A stretch of DNA of 64,000 nt from Streptomyces himalayensis subsp. himalayensis (GCF_013778455.1 NZ_JACEHE010000006.1:186001-250000); one strand, 5' to 3'. Shown: positions 52,336 through 61,788, counted from the stretch's first letter. Notes: generated from the letters alone by a model not told the origin. A program made the numbers and translations.

Positions 52336-54126
52336 ATGGACACTCCTCTGCCTTCCCTGAACACCATCGCCGTCGTCGGTCTCGGCACCATGGGCACCGG
52401 CATCGCCGAGGTGCTCACCCGTGCCGGCCGCGAGGTCATCGGCATCGACATCAGCGAGGCCGCCGCCACCCACGCCGTCGACGCCCTGTCCGCTTCCACC
52501 GCGCGCGCCGTGCAGCGCGGGCGCCTCACCGAGCAGGAGCGCGGCGATGTCCTGGCCCGCTTCCGCACCTTCACCGACCTTCAGGCGGCGGCACCCGCCG
52601 ACCTGGTGATCGAGGTCGTCCCGGAGTCGTACGAGATCAAGCAGCAGATCTTCCGCGAGCTGGACGGCATCGTCCGCCCCGACACGGTCCTCGCCACCGG
52701 GACCAACGCGCTGTCCGTCACGCGGCTCGCCGCGGACTGCGCCCGACCTGAGCGCGTGCTCGGCCTGCACTTCTTCAACCCGGCACCCGCGATGAAGCTC
52801 GTCGAGGTCGTCTCATCGGTGCTCACCGCGCCGGCCGCCGTCGCGGCCGTCACGGACCTCGCGCTGGAACTCGGCAAGGAGCCCGTCGCGGTCGGCGACC
52901 GCCCCGGATTCGTCGCCGACGGCCTGCTGTTCGGCTATCTGAACCAGGCAGCCGCGATGTACGAGGCCAAGTACGCGTCCCGCGAGGACATCGACGCCGC
53001 GATGAAGCTGGGCTGCGGCCTGCCGATGGGCCCGCTCGCGCTGCTCGACCTCATCGGCATCGACACCGCGCGCACCGTCCTGGAGGCCATGTACGCCGCC
53101 TCGCACGACCGGCTGCACGCGCCCGCGCCCATCCTCAGGCAGCTCAGCGAGGCGGGCCTGACCGGCCGCAAGTCGGGTCGCGGCTTCTACACGTACGAGG
53201 CGCCGGGCAGCGGCACCGTCGTCCGCGACGCGCTCACCCCGCTGGAGGGCCGGCAGCTCGTCGCCGGACGCCCCGTGCGCTCGGTCGGCGTCGCGGGCTC
53301 GGGCACCATGGCGTCCGGCATCGCCGAGGTCTTCGCCAAGGCCGGATACGAGGTCGTGCTCGCCGCGCGCAGCCAGGAGAAGGCCGAGGCCGCCAAGTCC
53401 CGTATCGGCAAGTCGCTTTCGCGCTCCGTCGACAAGGGCCGGATGACGGCGGAGGCGGCGGCCGAGACGCTGGACCGCATCGTTCCGGCCGGTTCGTACG
53501 ACGCGTTCGCCGAGGTCGATCTCGCGGTCGAGGCCGTCGCCGAGGACCTGGAGATCAAGCAGCAGCTGTTCGCCACGCTCGACAAGGTCTGCAAGCCGGG
53601 CGCGGTCCTCGCCACCACCACGTCCTCGCTGCCCGTCGTCGCCTGCGCCCGCGCCACCTCGCGCCCGCAGGACGTGATCGGTATGCACTTCTTCAACCCG
53701 GCACCGGCCATGAAGCTCGTCGAGGTCGTCCGCACGGTCCTGACCGGGGACGATGTGCACGCCACGGTCCGCGAGGTGTGCGGCAAGATCCGCAAGCACC
53801 CGGTGGACTGCGGCGACCGCGCGGGCTTCATCGTCAACGCACTGCTGTTCCCGTACCTCAACAACGCGATCAAGATGGTGCAGGAGCACTACGCCTCGCT
53901 CGACGACATCGACGCCGCGATGAAGCTGGGCGGCGGCTACCCGATGGGCCCGTTCGAACTCCTGGACGTCGTCGGCCTGGACGTCTCGCTGGCCATCGAA
54001 CGCGTCCTGCACCGCGAGTTCCGCGACCCGGGACTCGCCCCGGCGCCGCTGCTCGAGCATCTGGTGGCCGCGGGCTGCCTCGGCCGCAAGACGGGCCGCG
54101 GCTTCCGCGAATATGCACGGCGCTGA
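52336..54126 (+). CDS. Double-headed 3-hydroxyacyl-CoA dehydrogenase
   Basis: 596 residues; ATG with TCTGGAG upstream. Two full copies of the ~290-residue 3HCDH unit in tandem. Each has a Rossmann NAD motif (VVGLGTMGTGIAEVL; VAGSGTMASGIAEVF), the catalytic HFFNP with PAPAMKLVEVV, and a C-terminal helical dimerisation domain (PGFVADGLLFGYLNQA; AGFIVNALLFPYLNNA). Both halves keep the active His. Expected role: (S)-3-hydroxybutyryl-CoA oxidoreduction next to the ethylmalonyl-CoA pathway. Confidence 0.9.
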   Translation: MDTPLPSLNTIAVVGLGTMGTGIAEVLTRAGREVIGIDISEAAATHAVDALSASTARAVQRGRLTEQERGDVLARFRTFTDLQAAAPADLVIEVVPESYEIKQQIFRELDGIVRPDTVLATGTNALSVTRLAADCARPERVLGLHFFNPAPAMKLVEVVSSVLTAPAAVAAVTDLALELGKEPVAVGDRPGFVADGLLFGYLNQAAAMYEAKYASREDIDAAMKLGCGLPMGPLALLDLIGIDTARTVLEAMYAASHDRLHAPAPILRQLSEAGLTGRKSGRGFYTYEAPGSGTVVRDALTPLEGRQLVAGRPVRSVGVAGSGTMASGIAEVFAKAGYEVVLAARSQEKAEAAKSRIGKSLSRSVDKGRMTAEAAAETLDRIVPAGSYDAFAEVDLAVEAVAEDLEIKQQLFATLDKVCKPGAVLATTTSSLPVVACARATSRPQDVIGMHFFNPAPAMKLVEVVRTVLTGDDVHATVREVCGKIRKHPVDCGDRAGFIVNALLFPYLNNAIKMVQEHYASLDDIDAAMKLGGGYPMGPFELLDVVGLDVSLAIERVLHREFRDPGLAPAPLLEHLVAAGCLGRKTGRGFREYARR

Positions 54127-54262
54127 GGCACACGAGAACTGGTCCGGGGAGCGCGCCGACTGGGGCGGACTGCTCGATCCGGCCGGAAACCCTCCCCCCG
54201 GTCCGGGCGGGGGGAGTCCCGGTCGTGCGCGTTCCCGTGCGCGGATGCAGTACGTTCGGGGC

Positions 54263-55072
54263 ATGTCCCAGCCCGTCAAGTCCTCCCGTACGTCGACTGC
54301 GCCCGACGCTCCGGAAAGTGCCGCAGGAAGTCGCGCCGCCGCCCAACGGCTCAAGATGCGCCGAGAACTGGCTGCCGCGGCCATGGAGCTGTTCTCGACC
54401 AAGGGGTACGAGGCGACGACCGTCGACGAGATCGCCGCCAGGGCCGGTGTCGCCCGCCGGACCTTCTTCCGGCACTTCCGCTCCAAGGAAGAGGCGATCT
54501 TCCCGGACCACGACGACACCCTGGTCCGGGCGGAGGCGGTGCTCAACGCGGCGCCCCCGCACGAGCACCCGCTCGACACGGTGTGCCGGGGCATCAAGGA
54601 AGTCATGAGGATGTACGCGGCCCAGCCGGAGATCTCCGTGGCCCGCTACAAGCTCACCCGCGAGGTCCCGACGCTGCGCGAGGCGGAGATCGCCTCGGTG
54701 GCCCGTTACGAGCGGCTGTTCACCCGCTATCTGCTGGGCCACTTCGACGAGCACGCCCATGACGACGACGCCAACGACGACCCGTTGCTCGCCGAGGTCG
54801 CCGCGTCGGCCGTGGTCACGGCCCACAACCACGTACTGCGGCGCTGGCTGCGGGCCGGGGGCCAAGGCGACGTGGAGGCCCAGCTGGACCACGCCTTCGC
54901 CATCGTGCGCAAGACGTTCGGTACGGGGATCGGAGCCGGCCGCATCACCGGTTCCCACCCCGCCCCGGCGTCGGTGGCCACCGGCGGGGACGTGCTCGTG
55001 ACGGTGGCCCGGACGGATGCGCCTCTGGACGAGGTGATGCGCACGATCGAGGACGCTTTGCGGGCGCGCTAG
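54263..55072 (+). CDS. TetR-family transcriptional regulator
   Basis: 269 residues. N-terminal HTH: MELFSTKGYEATTVDEIAARAGVARRTFFRHFRSKEEAIF. The ~190-residue ligand domain is helical. A TACGTT hexamer six bases before the ATG and the lack of Shine-Dalgarno suggest a leaderless transcript. Position next to the ccr operon makes regulation of that operon plausible; the ligand might be an acyl-CoA, which is inference. Confidence 0.88.
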   Translation: MSQPVKSSRTSTAPDAPESAAGSRAAAQRLKMRRELAAAAMELFSTKGYEATTVDEIAARAGVARRTFFRHFRSKEEAIFPDHDDTLVRAEAVLNAAPPHEHPLDTVCRGIKEVMRMYAAQPEISVARYKLTREVPTLREAEIASVARYERLFTRYLLGHFDEHAHDDDANDDPLLAEVAASAVVTAHNHVLRRWLRAGGQGDVEAQLDHAFAIVRKTFGTGIGAGRITGSHPAPASVATGGDVLVTVARTDAPLDEVMRTIEDALRAR

Positions 55073-55084
55073 CCACGTCCTCTC

Positions 55085-55123
55085 CGGCCCCCTCCGCGGA
55101 CCCCGCGGCGGGGGCCGTTTTTT
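55085..55123 (+). terminator. Terminator after the TetR gene
   Basis: CGGCCCCC pairs with GGGGGCCG, with an inner CCGCGG/CCGCGG stem and a TTTTTT run directly after. Confidence 0.85.
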
Positions 55124-55263
55124 CGTTTCGGGCGGGGACGCCCCCGTTGTGGGCAATCAACAGCGGCGCGGAGGCTCGCCACAGCGGGGGCCGAGGCCCG
55201 GCACAGCGCCGGACAAAACGGCAGGTAGCAGGCCCGCAGCGGCCGCACCTGATCGATCATCGC

Positions 55264-55344
55264 TCATCTGTTACGCACAGATGACAACTGAGAGAAATTG
55301 TTGGCACGCAGTGTCTTGCGGCCTGGCACGCCGTGCCATACGTT
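55264..55344 (+). promoter_or_regulatory. ccr-operon promoter with two operator-like inverted repeats
   Basis: A -35-like TTGCGG (55316-55321), 17-bp spacer and TACGTT (55339-55344) form a promoter. The spacer holds TGGCAC-GCC-GTGCCA (55324-55338), a perfect inverted repeat; another TGGCACGC starts 22 bp upstream (55302). A second repeat, TCATCTGT-TACGC-ACAGATGA, lies at 55264-55284. Spacing of two helical turns suggests protein binding at both TGGCAC sites. Confidence 0.6.
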
Positions 55345-55563
55345 GATGTTGTCCGGGCGGCCGGCGTGCAGAGCACCTCCGTACGCCGGCTGTCCCCGCA
55401 AGCCACCCGGCGAGCGCGCCCGGACGCCTGCGTCACAGGCAACCTCCCGCGCCACAAAGCGCTGCCAAGCACCACCTCCGCCGAACCGACGGCACCTCAC
55501 CCAAAAGCTCCACCCAACCCCGACGTTCCCTCAGCGTTCCCCAACGCTTCCCCAAGCTCTCGA

Positions 55564-55601
55564 CTCCTCCCCCAGGCCTTCAAGGCCTGGGAGGTGGCCC
55601 C
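55564..55601. repeat. Palindromic intergenic repeat, copy C
   Basis: CTCCTCCCCCAGGCCTTCAAGGCCTGGGAGG: same family as copies at 1424, 26463, 63611 and 63646. It lies in the leader of the ccr gene, 36 bp before the start codon. Confidence 0.7.
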
Positions 55602-55636
55602 AGAGCAGGGGAGACCCCATCCGCCGGAGGCAACCC

Positions 55637-57001
55637 GTGATGAAGGAAATCCTGGACGCGATCCAATCGCAGTCAGCATCGAACAGCGGCTCCGCCGCGG
55701 TCACGGCCGCCGACTTCGCGGCCCTGCCCATCCCCGAGTCGTACCGCGCGGTCACCGTGCACAAGGACGAGACGGAGATGTTCGCCGGGCTCTCCACACG
55801 CGACAAGGACCCCCGCAAGTCGCTGCACGTCGACGAGGTGCCCGTGCCCGAGCTCGGCCCGGGTGAGGCCCTGGTCGCCGTCATGGCGAGCTCGGTGAAC
55901 TACAACTCGGTGTGGACCTCGATCTTCGAACCGCTGCCGACCTTCGGCTTCCTCGAGCGCTACGGCAAGCTCAGCGAGCTCACCAAGCGCCACGACCTGC
56001 CGTACCACATCATCGGCTCCGACCTCGCGGGCGTCGTCCTGCGCACCGGCCCGGGCGTCAACGCCTGGCAGCCCGGCGACGAGGTCGTCGCACACTGCCT
56101 GTCCGTCGAACTGGAGTCCTCGGACGGTCACAACGACACGATGCTCGACCCCGAGCAGCGGATCTGGGGCTTCGAGACCAACTTCGGCGGTCTCGCGGAG
56201 ATCGCCCTGGTGAAGTCCAACCAGCTCATGCCGAAGCCCGCCCACCTCAGCTGGGAGGAGGCCGCGGCGCCGGGCCTGGTGAACTCCACCGCGTACCGGC
56301 AGCTCGTCTCGCGCAACGGCGCGGGCATGAAGCAGGGCGACAACGTCCTGATCTGGGGCGCCAGCGGCGGTCTCGGCTCCTACGCCACCCAGTTCGCGCT
56401 GGCCGGCGGCGCCAACCCGATCTGCGTCGTCTCCAGCCCGCAGAAGGCGGAGATCTGCCGTGCCATGGGCGCCGAGGCGATCATCGACCGCAACGCCGAG
56501 GACTACAAGTTCTGGAAGGACGAGCACACCCAGGACCCCAAGGAGTGGAAGCGCTTCGGCAAGCGCATCCGCGAGCTCACGGGCGGCGAGGACGTCGACA
56601 TCGTCTTCGAGCACCCCGGCCGCGAGACCTTCGGCGCCTCCGTCTACGTCACGCGCAAGGGCGGCACGATCGTCACCTGCGCCTCGACGTCCGGCTACAA
56701 CCACGAGTACGACAACCGCTACCTGTGGATGTCCCTGAAGCGGATCATCGGCTCGCACTTCGCGAACTACCGTGAGGCCTGGGAGGCCAACCGCCTCATC
56801 GCCAAGGGCAAGATCCACCCCACCCTGTCCAAGGTTTACTCGCTGGAGGAGACCGGCCAGGCCGCGTACGACGTGCACCGCAACCTCCACCAGGGCAAGG
56901 TCGGCGTGCTCTGCCTGGCCCCCGAGGAGGGCCTGGGCGTGCGCGACCCCGAGATGCGCGCCAAGCACGTCGACGCCATCAATCGCTTCCGGAACATCTG
57001 A
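55637..57001 (+). CDS. ccr: Crotonyl-CoA carboxylase/reductase
   Basis: 454 residues from a GTG with GGAGG upstream; ATG three bases on is the alternative. An MDR-type NADPH reductase: IIGSDLAGVVLRTGPGV, NVLIWGASGGLGSYATQFAL and IVTCASTSGYNHEYDNRYLWMSLKR. Counting from the ATG, N89, F178, E179 and H373 occupy the same relative positions as the CO2-pocket residues N81, F170, E171 and H365 described for the Kitasatospora setae enzyme (a constant offset of 8). Product: (2S)-ethylmalonyl-CoA. First gene of the pathway operon. Confidence 0.95.
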   Translation: MMKEILDAIQSQSASNSGSAAVTAADFAALPIPESYRAVTVHKDETEMFAGLSTRDKDPRKSLHVDEVPVPELGPGEALVAVMASSVNYNSVWTSIFEPLPTFGFLERYGKLSELTKRHDLPYHIIGSDLAGVVLRTGPGVNAWQPGDEVVAHCLSVELESSDGHNDTMLDPEQRIWGFETNFGGLAEIALVKSNQLMPKPAHLSWEEAAAPGLVNSTAYRQLVSRNGAGMKQGDNVLIWGASGGLGSYATQFALAGGANPICVVSSPQKAEICRAMGAEAIIDRNAEDYKFWKDEHTQDPKEWKRFGKRIRELTGGEDVDIVFEHPGRETFGASVYVTRKGGTIVTCASTSGYNHEYDNRYLWMSLKRIIGSHFANYREAWEANRLIAKGKIHPTLSKVYSLEETGQAAYDVHRNLHQGKVGVLCLAPEEGLGVRDPEMRAKHVDAINRFRNI

Positions 57002-57017
57002 GGCCGGAGGTCCACAC

Positions 57018-59066
57018 ATGACTGAGCGTCAAGCCGCCAATGAGCGGAAGGAGCGAGACCGGCCGTGGCTTATGCGAACCTACGCCGGTCACTCCACGGC
57101 AGAGGCGTCCAACGAGCTGTACCGGCGCAACCTCGCCAAGGGCCAGACCGGTCTGTCGGTCGCGTTCGACCTGCCGACGCAGACCGGCTACGACCCCGAC
57201 CACATCCTCGCCCGCGGCGAGGTGGGCCGGGTCGGGGTCCCGGTCTCGCACCTCGGTGACATGCGCCGGCTGTTCCAGGACATCCCGCTGGAGCAGATGA
57301 ACACCTCGATGACCATCAACGCCACCGCCATGTGGCTGCTGGCGCTCTACCAGGTCGTCGCGGAGGAGCAGGGCGCGGACATCACCAGGCTCCAGGGGAC
57401 GACGCAGAACGACATCGTAAAGGAGTACCTGTCGCGCGGGACGCACGTCTTCCCGCCGGGGCCGAGCCTGCGCCTGACCACGGACATGATCGCGTACACG
57501 GTCAGCCACATGCCCAAGTGGAACCCGATCAACATCTGCAGCTACCACCTGCAGGAGGCCGGGGCCACTCCGGTGCAGGAGATCGCGTACGCGATGTCGA
57601 CCGCCATCGCCGTCCTCGACGCGGTGCGCGACTCCGGTCAGGTGCCGCAGGAGCGGATGGGCGACGTCGTCGCGCGCATCTCCTTCTTCGTGAACGCGGG
57701 CGTCCGCTTCATCGAGGAGATGTGCAAGATGCGGGCCTTCACCCGTATCTGGGACAAGGTGACGAAGGAGCGCTACGGGATCGAGAACCCCAAGCAGCGC
57801 CGCTTCCGCTACGGCGTCCAGGTCAACTCTCTCGGTCTGACCGAGGCGCAGCCGGAGAACAACGTCCAGCGCATCGTGCTGGAGATGCTGGCCGTGACGC
57901 TGTCGAAGGACGCACGCGCGCGTGCCGTGCAGCTTCCGGCCTGGAACGAGGCGCTGGGCCTGCCCCGGCCCTGGGACCAGCAGTGGTCGCTGCGCATCCA
58001 GCAGGTGCTGGCGCACGAGAGCGACCTGTTGGAGTACGAGGACATCTTCGATGGCTCGCACGTCATCGAGGCGAAGGTCGCGAAGCTCGTCGAGGAGTCG
58101 CTCGCCGAGATCGAGCGGATCCAGGAGATGGGCGGCGCGATGGCCGCCGTCGAGTCCGGCTACCTCAAGTCGCAACTGGTCTCCTCGCACGCCGAGCGCA
58201 GGGCTCGTATCGAGTCCGGTCAAGAGAAGATCGTCGGCGTCAACATCTTCGAGACGACCGAGCCCAATCCGCTCACCGCCGATCTCGACACAGCCATCCA
58301 GACGGTCGATCCAGCTGTCGAGGCCCGCGTCATCGCCGCGTTGCAGAACTGGCGCGACACCCGCTACCAGCCGCCCTTCAACCACCCCCGCCCCTGCAAG
58401 GCGCTGGAGCGCCTGAAGGAGGCCGCCAAGGGCACCGGCAACCTCATGGAGGCCACCCTGGAGTGCGCCCGCGCCGGCGTCACGACCGGCGAGTGGGCCG
58501 GGGCGCTGCGCGAGGTGTTCGGCGAGTTCCGGGCGCCGACCGGGGTCTCTTCGGCGCCGGTGGCGATTCCCGCCGAGGAGGGCTCGGCGCTGAGTGAGGT
58601 CCGCCGCAAGGTGGACCTGACAGCGCGGGACCTGGGCGTGGGCAAACTGCGCTTCCTGGTCGGCAAGCCGGGCCTGGACGGTCACTCCAACGGCGCCGAG
58701 CAGATCGCCGTGCGGGCCCGCGACGCCGGCTTCGAGGTGGTCTATCAGGGCATCCGGCTCACCCCGGAGCAGATCGTGGACGCGGCCCTCGCCGAGGACG
58801 TGCACGCCGTCGGCCTGTCGATCCTCTCCGGCTCGCACGCCCAGCTGGTCCCGGACGTGCTGGAGCGGCTTCGTGTGGCCGGTGCCACAGATATACCTGT
58901 GATCGCCGGTGGGATCATCCCCAATGGCGACGCCGAACAGCTCAGGGCTGCGGGCGTGGCCGCCGTCTTCACCCCGAAGGACTTCGACATCACCGGAATC
59001 ATCGGCCGCATCGTCGACGAGATCCGGAAAGCGAACAAGCTCGACCCTCTGGAGGTCCCCGCATGA
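57018..59066 (+). CDS. meaA: Ethylmalonyl-CoA mutase
   Basis: 682 residues; ATG with GGAGG upstream. The mutase barrel opens with RTYAGHSTAEASNELYRRNL and SVAFDLPTQTGYDPDH. The B12-binding domain has GKPGLDGHSNGAEQI (DxHxxG), GLSILSGSH and VIAGGIIPNGDAEQL. Chain length and Gly/Pro pattern match MeaA-type (2R)-ethylmalonyl-CoA to methylsuccinyl-CoA mutase better than methylmalonyl-CoA mutase. Requires adenosylcobalamin. Ends four bases into mcl. Confidence 0.9.
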   Translation: MTERQAANERKERDRPWLMRTYAGHSTAEASNELYRRNLAKGQTGLSVAFDLPTQTGYDPDHILARGEVGRVGVPVSHLGDMRRLFQDIPLEQMNTSMTINATAMWLLALYQVVAEEQGADITRLQGTTQNDIVKEYLSRGTHVFPPGPSLRLTTDMIAYTVSHMPKWNPINICSYHLQEAGATPVQEIAYAMSTAIAVLDAVRDSGQVPQERMGDVVARISFFVNAGVRFIEEMCKMRAFTRIWDKVTKERYGIENPKQRRFRYGVQVNSLGLTEAQPENNVQRIVLEMLAVTLSKDARARAVQLPAWNEALGLPRPWDQQWSLRIQQVLAHESDLLEYEDIFDGSHVIEAKVAKLVEESLAEIERIQEMGGAMAAVESGYLKSQLVSSHAERRARIESGQEKIVGVNIFETTEPNPLTADLDTAIQTVDPAVEARVIAALQNWRDTRYQPPFNHPRPCKALERLKEAAKGTGNLMEATLECARAGVTTGEWAGALREVFGEFRAPTGVSSAPVAIPAEEGSALSEVRRKVDLTARDLGVGKLRFLVGKPGLDGHSNGAEQIAVRARDAGFEVVYQGIRLTPEQIVDAALAEDVHAVGLSILSGSHAQLVPDVLERLRVAGATDIPVIAGGIIPNGDAEQLRAAGVAAVFTPKDFDITGIIGRIVDEIRKANKLDPLEVPA

Positions 59067-60037
59067 CAACGCCCGCGACGCCGGTGAACCGGCTGCGCCC
59101 CCGCCGCTCGTGTCTCGCGGTGCCGGGAAGCAACCCCCGCTTCCTGGAGAAGGCCCAGGGCCTGCCTGCCGACCAGGTCTTCCTGGACCTGGAGGACGCG
59201 TGCGCGCCGCTGGCCAAGCCCGAGGCCCGGCACACCATCGTGAAGTTCCTGAACGAGGGCGACTGGACCGGCAAGACGCGGGTCGTGCGCGTCAACGACT
59301 GGACCACCCACTGGACGTACCGAGACGTCGTCACGGTCGTCGAGGGCGCGGGCCAGAACCTCGACTGCATCATGCTGCCGAAGGTGCAGGACGCCCAGCA
59401 GATCGTCGCCCTGGACCTGCTCCTGACCCAGATCGAGAAGACGATGGGCTTCGAGGTCGGCAAGATCGGCATCGAGGCGCAGATCGAGAACGCCCAGGGC
59501 CTGAACAACGTCAACGAGATCGCCACGGCGTCCCCGCGCATCGAGACGATCATCTTCGGCCCGGCCGACTTCATGGCGTCCATCAACATGAAGTCCCTGG
59601 TCGTGGGTGAGCAGCCCCCCGGCTACCCGGCGGACGCCTACCACTACATCCTGATGAAGATCCTGATGGCCGCCCGCGCCAACAACCTGCAGGCGATCGA
59701 CGGCCCCTACCTGCAGATCAAGAACGTGGACGGCTTCCGCGAGGTCGCAGGCCGCGCCGCGGCTCTCGGCTTCGACGGCAAGTGGGTGCTGCACCCGGGC
59801 CAGGTCGACGCGGCCAACGAGGTCTTCTCGCCCTCGCAGGAGGACTACGACCACGCGGAGCTGATCCTTGACGCGTACGAGTGGTGCACGTCCGAGGCGG
59901 GCGGCAAGAAGGGCTCCGCGATGCTCGGCGACGAGATGATCGACGAGGCCAGCCGCAAGATGGCGCTGGTCATCGCGGGCAAGGGTCGCGCGGCGGGCAT
60001 GCAGCGCACCTCCAAGTTCGAGGCCCCGGAGGCGTAG
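59063..60037 (+). CDS. mcl: Malyl-CoA/beta-methylmalyl-CoA lyase (CitE/HpcH family)
   Basis: 324 residues, overlapping meaA by four bases. HpcH/HpaI aldolase fold: RSCLAVPGSNPRFLEKAQGL, DQVFLDLEDACAPLAKPEAR, MLPKVQDAQQIVALDLLL and IEAQIENAQGLNNVNEIA. Cleaves beta-methylmalyl-CoA to glyoxylate and propionyl-CoA (and malyl-CoA) in the ethylmalonyl-CoA pathway. Confidence 0.9.
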   Translation: MTTPATPVNRLRPRRSCLAVPGSNPRFLEKAQGLPADQVFLDLEDACAPLAKPEARHTIVKFLNEGDWTGKTRVVRVNDWTTHWTYRDVVTVVEGAGQNLDCIMLPKVQDAQQIVALDLLLTQIEKTMGFEVGKIGIEAQIENAQGLNNVNEIATASPRIETIIFGPADFMASINMKSLVVGEQPPGYPADAYHYILMKILMAARANNLQAIDGPYLQIKNVDGFREVAGRAAALGFDGKWVLHPGQVDAANEVFSPSQEDYDHAELILDAYEWCTSEAGGKKGSAMLGDEMIDEASRKMALVIAGKGRAAGMQRTSKFEAPEA

Positions 60038-60042
60038 GGATC

Positions 60043-60570
60043 ATGCAGTTCGGACGCACCTACGAGGAGTTCGAGGTCGGGGCGGTCTACAAGCACTGGC
60101 CCGGGAAGACGGTCACCGAGTACGACGACCACCTGTTCTGTCTCCTGACGATGAACCACCACCCGCTCCACATGGACACCAACTATGCGGAGAAGACGAC
60201 AGACTTCGGGAAGAACGTCGTCGTCGGGAACTACATCTACTCGCTGCTGCTGGGCATGTCCGTGCCGGACGTGTCGGGCAAGGCGATCGCCAACCTGGAG
60301 ATCGAGTCCCTGAAGCACGTGGCGCCGACCTTCCACGGCGACACGATCTACGGCGAGACGACGGTCCTCGACAAGACCCCGTCGAAGTCCAAGTCGGACC
60401 GCGGCATCGTCTACGTCGAGACCAAGGGCTACAAGCAGGACGGCACGCTGGTCTGCGTGTTCCGCCGCAAGGTGATGGTCCCCACCGAGACGTACATCAA
60501 GGAGCGCGGCGGCGAGCAGCCCGGCCGCCCGGAGCTGACCGCACCTGCGGAAAAGAAGACGGAGAAGTAG
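60043..60570 (+). CDS. mch: Mesaconyl-CoA (methylfumaryl-CoA) hydratase
   Basis: 175 residues. MaoC hot-dog fold: MQFGRTYEEFEVGAVYKHWPG, VTEYDDHLFCLLTMNHHPLH (hydratase D-x-x-x-x-H motif), NYIYSLLLGMSVPDVSG, KHVAPTFHGDTIYGETTV. Hydrates mesaconyl-CoA to beta-methylmalyl-CoA. Its ribosome site GGAGG lies in the last codons of mcl. Confidence 0.88.
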   Translation: MQFGRTYEEFEVGAVYKHWPGKTVTEYDDHLFCLLTMNHHPLHMDTNYAEKTTDFGKNVVVGNYIYSLLLGMSVPDVSGKAIANLEIESLKHVAPTFHGDTIYGETTVLDKTPSKSKSDRGIVYVETKGYKQDGTLVCVFRRKVMVPTETYIKERGGEQPGRPELTAPAEKKTEK

Positions 60571-60572
60571 CC

Positions 60573-61778
60573 ATGGCCCGACTCGCCCAGACCGCCGGTC
60601 TCACCGACATCCAGCAGGAGATCCTCTCCACCGTCCGCGACTTCGTGGACAAGGAGATCCTCCCGGTCGCCACCGAGCTGGAGCACCGCGACGAGTACCC
60701 GCAAGCGATCGTCGACGGCCTCAAGGAGCTGGGCCTCTTCGGCCTGATGATCCCCGAGGAGTACGGGGGTCTGGGCGAGTCGCTGCTCACCTACGCACTG
60801 TGTGTGGAGGAGATAGCGCGCGGCTGGATGTCCGTCTCCGGCATCATCAACACGCACTTCATCGTGGCGTACATGCTCAAGCAGCACGGCACGCAGGAGC
60901 AGAAGGAGTACTTCCTGCCCCGCATGGCGGCGGGCGAGGTGCGCGGTGCGTTCTCGATGTCCGAACCGGGCCTCGGCTCGGACGTCTCGGCGATCACGTC
61001 GAAGGCGACGCGGGACGGCGACGACTTCGTCCTCAACGGTCAGAAGATGTGGCTCACGAACGGCGGAACGTCGACTCTGGTGGCGGTCCTCTGCAAGAGT
61101 GACGAAGGCCACCCCGAGGGCACGGCCCCGCACAAGTCGATGACGACGTTCCTGGTCGAGAAGGAGCCCGGTTTCGGAGAGGTCCGCCCCGGCCTCACCA
61201 TCCCGGGCAAGATCGACAAAATGGGCTACAAGGGCGTCGACACCACCGAGCTCATCATGGACGGCCTGCGTATTCCGGCCAATCGTGTACTCGGCGGCAC
61301 CACCGGCCGAGGGTTTTACCAAATGATGGACGGCGTCGAGGTCGGCCGCGTGAATGTAGCGGCGCGTGGCTGCGGTGTCGCACAGCGTGCATTCGAGCTG
61401 GGCGTCGCTTACGCCCAGCAGCGTCACACTTTCGGAAAGCCGATCGCCCAGCACCAGGCCATCCAGTTCAAGCTGGCCGAGATGGCTACCAAGGTCGAGG
61501 CGGCCCATGCCATGATGGTCAACGCAGCTCGCAAAAAGGACTCCGGGGAACGAAACGACCTTGAAGCAGGAATGGCGAAGTACCTCGCCTCCGAATACTG
61601 CAAAGAGGTCGTGGAGGACGCCTTCCGGATCCACGGCGGCTACGGCTTCTCCAAGGAGTACGAGATCGAGCGTCTCTACCGCGAGGCGCCGATGCTGCTG
61701 ATCGGCGAAGGTACTGCCGAGATCCAGAAAATGATCATCGGGCGTAGGCTGCTCGAAGAGTACCGGTTCCAGGGTTAG
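60573..61778 (+). CDS. mcd: Acyl-CoA dehydrogenase, probable (2S)-methylsuccinyl-CoA dehydrogenase
   Basis: 401 residues, GGAG upstream and only two bases after the mch stop. Acyl-CoA dehydrogenase motifs: RGAFSMSEPGLGSDVSAI, WLTNGGTSTLVAVL, the GRVNVAARGCGVAQRAFELGVAYA helix and the C-terminal LLIGEGTAEIQKMIIGRRLL (catalytic base region). Position between mch and psd in an otherwise complete operon makes methylsuccinyl-CoA the likely substrate; sequence alone would not separate it from other acyl-CoA dehydrogenases. Confidence 0.8.
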   Translation: MARLAQTAGLTDIQQEILSTVRDFVDKEILPVATELEHRDEYPQAIVDGLKELGLFGLMIPEEYGGLGESLLTYALCVEEIARGWMSVSGIINTHFIVAYMLKQHGTQEQKEYFLPRMAAGEVRGAFSMSEPGLGSDVSAITSKATRDGDDFVLNGQKMWLTNGGTSTLVAVLCKSDEGHPEGTAPHKSMTTFLVEKEPGFGEVRPGLTIPGKIDKMGYKGVDTTELIMDGLRIPANRVLGGTTGRGFYQMMDGVEVGRVNVAARGCGVAQRAFELGVAYAQQRHTFGKPIAQHQAIQFKLAEMATKVEAAHAMMVNAARKKDSGERNDLEAGMAKYLASEYCKEVVEDAFRIHGGYGFSKEYEIERLYREAPMLLIGEGTAEIQKMIIGRRLLEEYRFQG

Positions 61779-61788
61779 ATGTCCGAGT

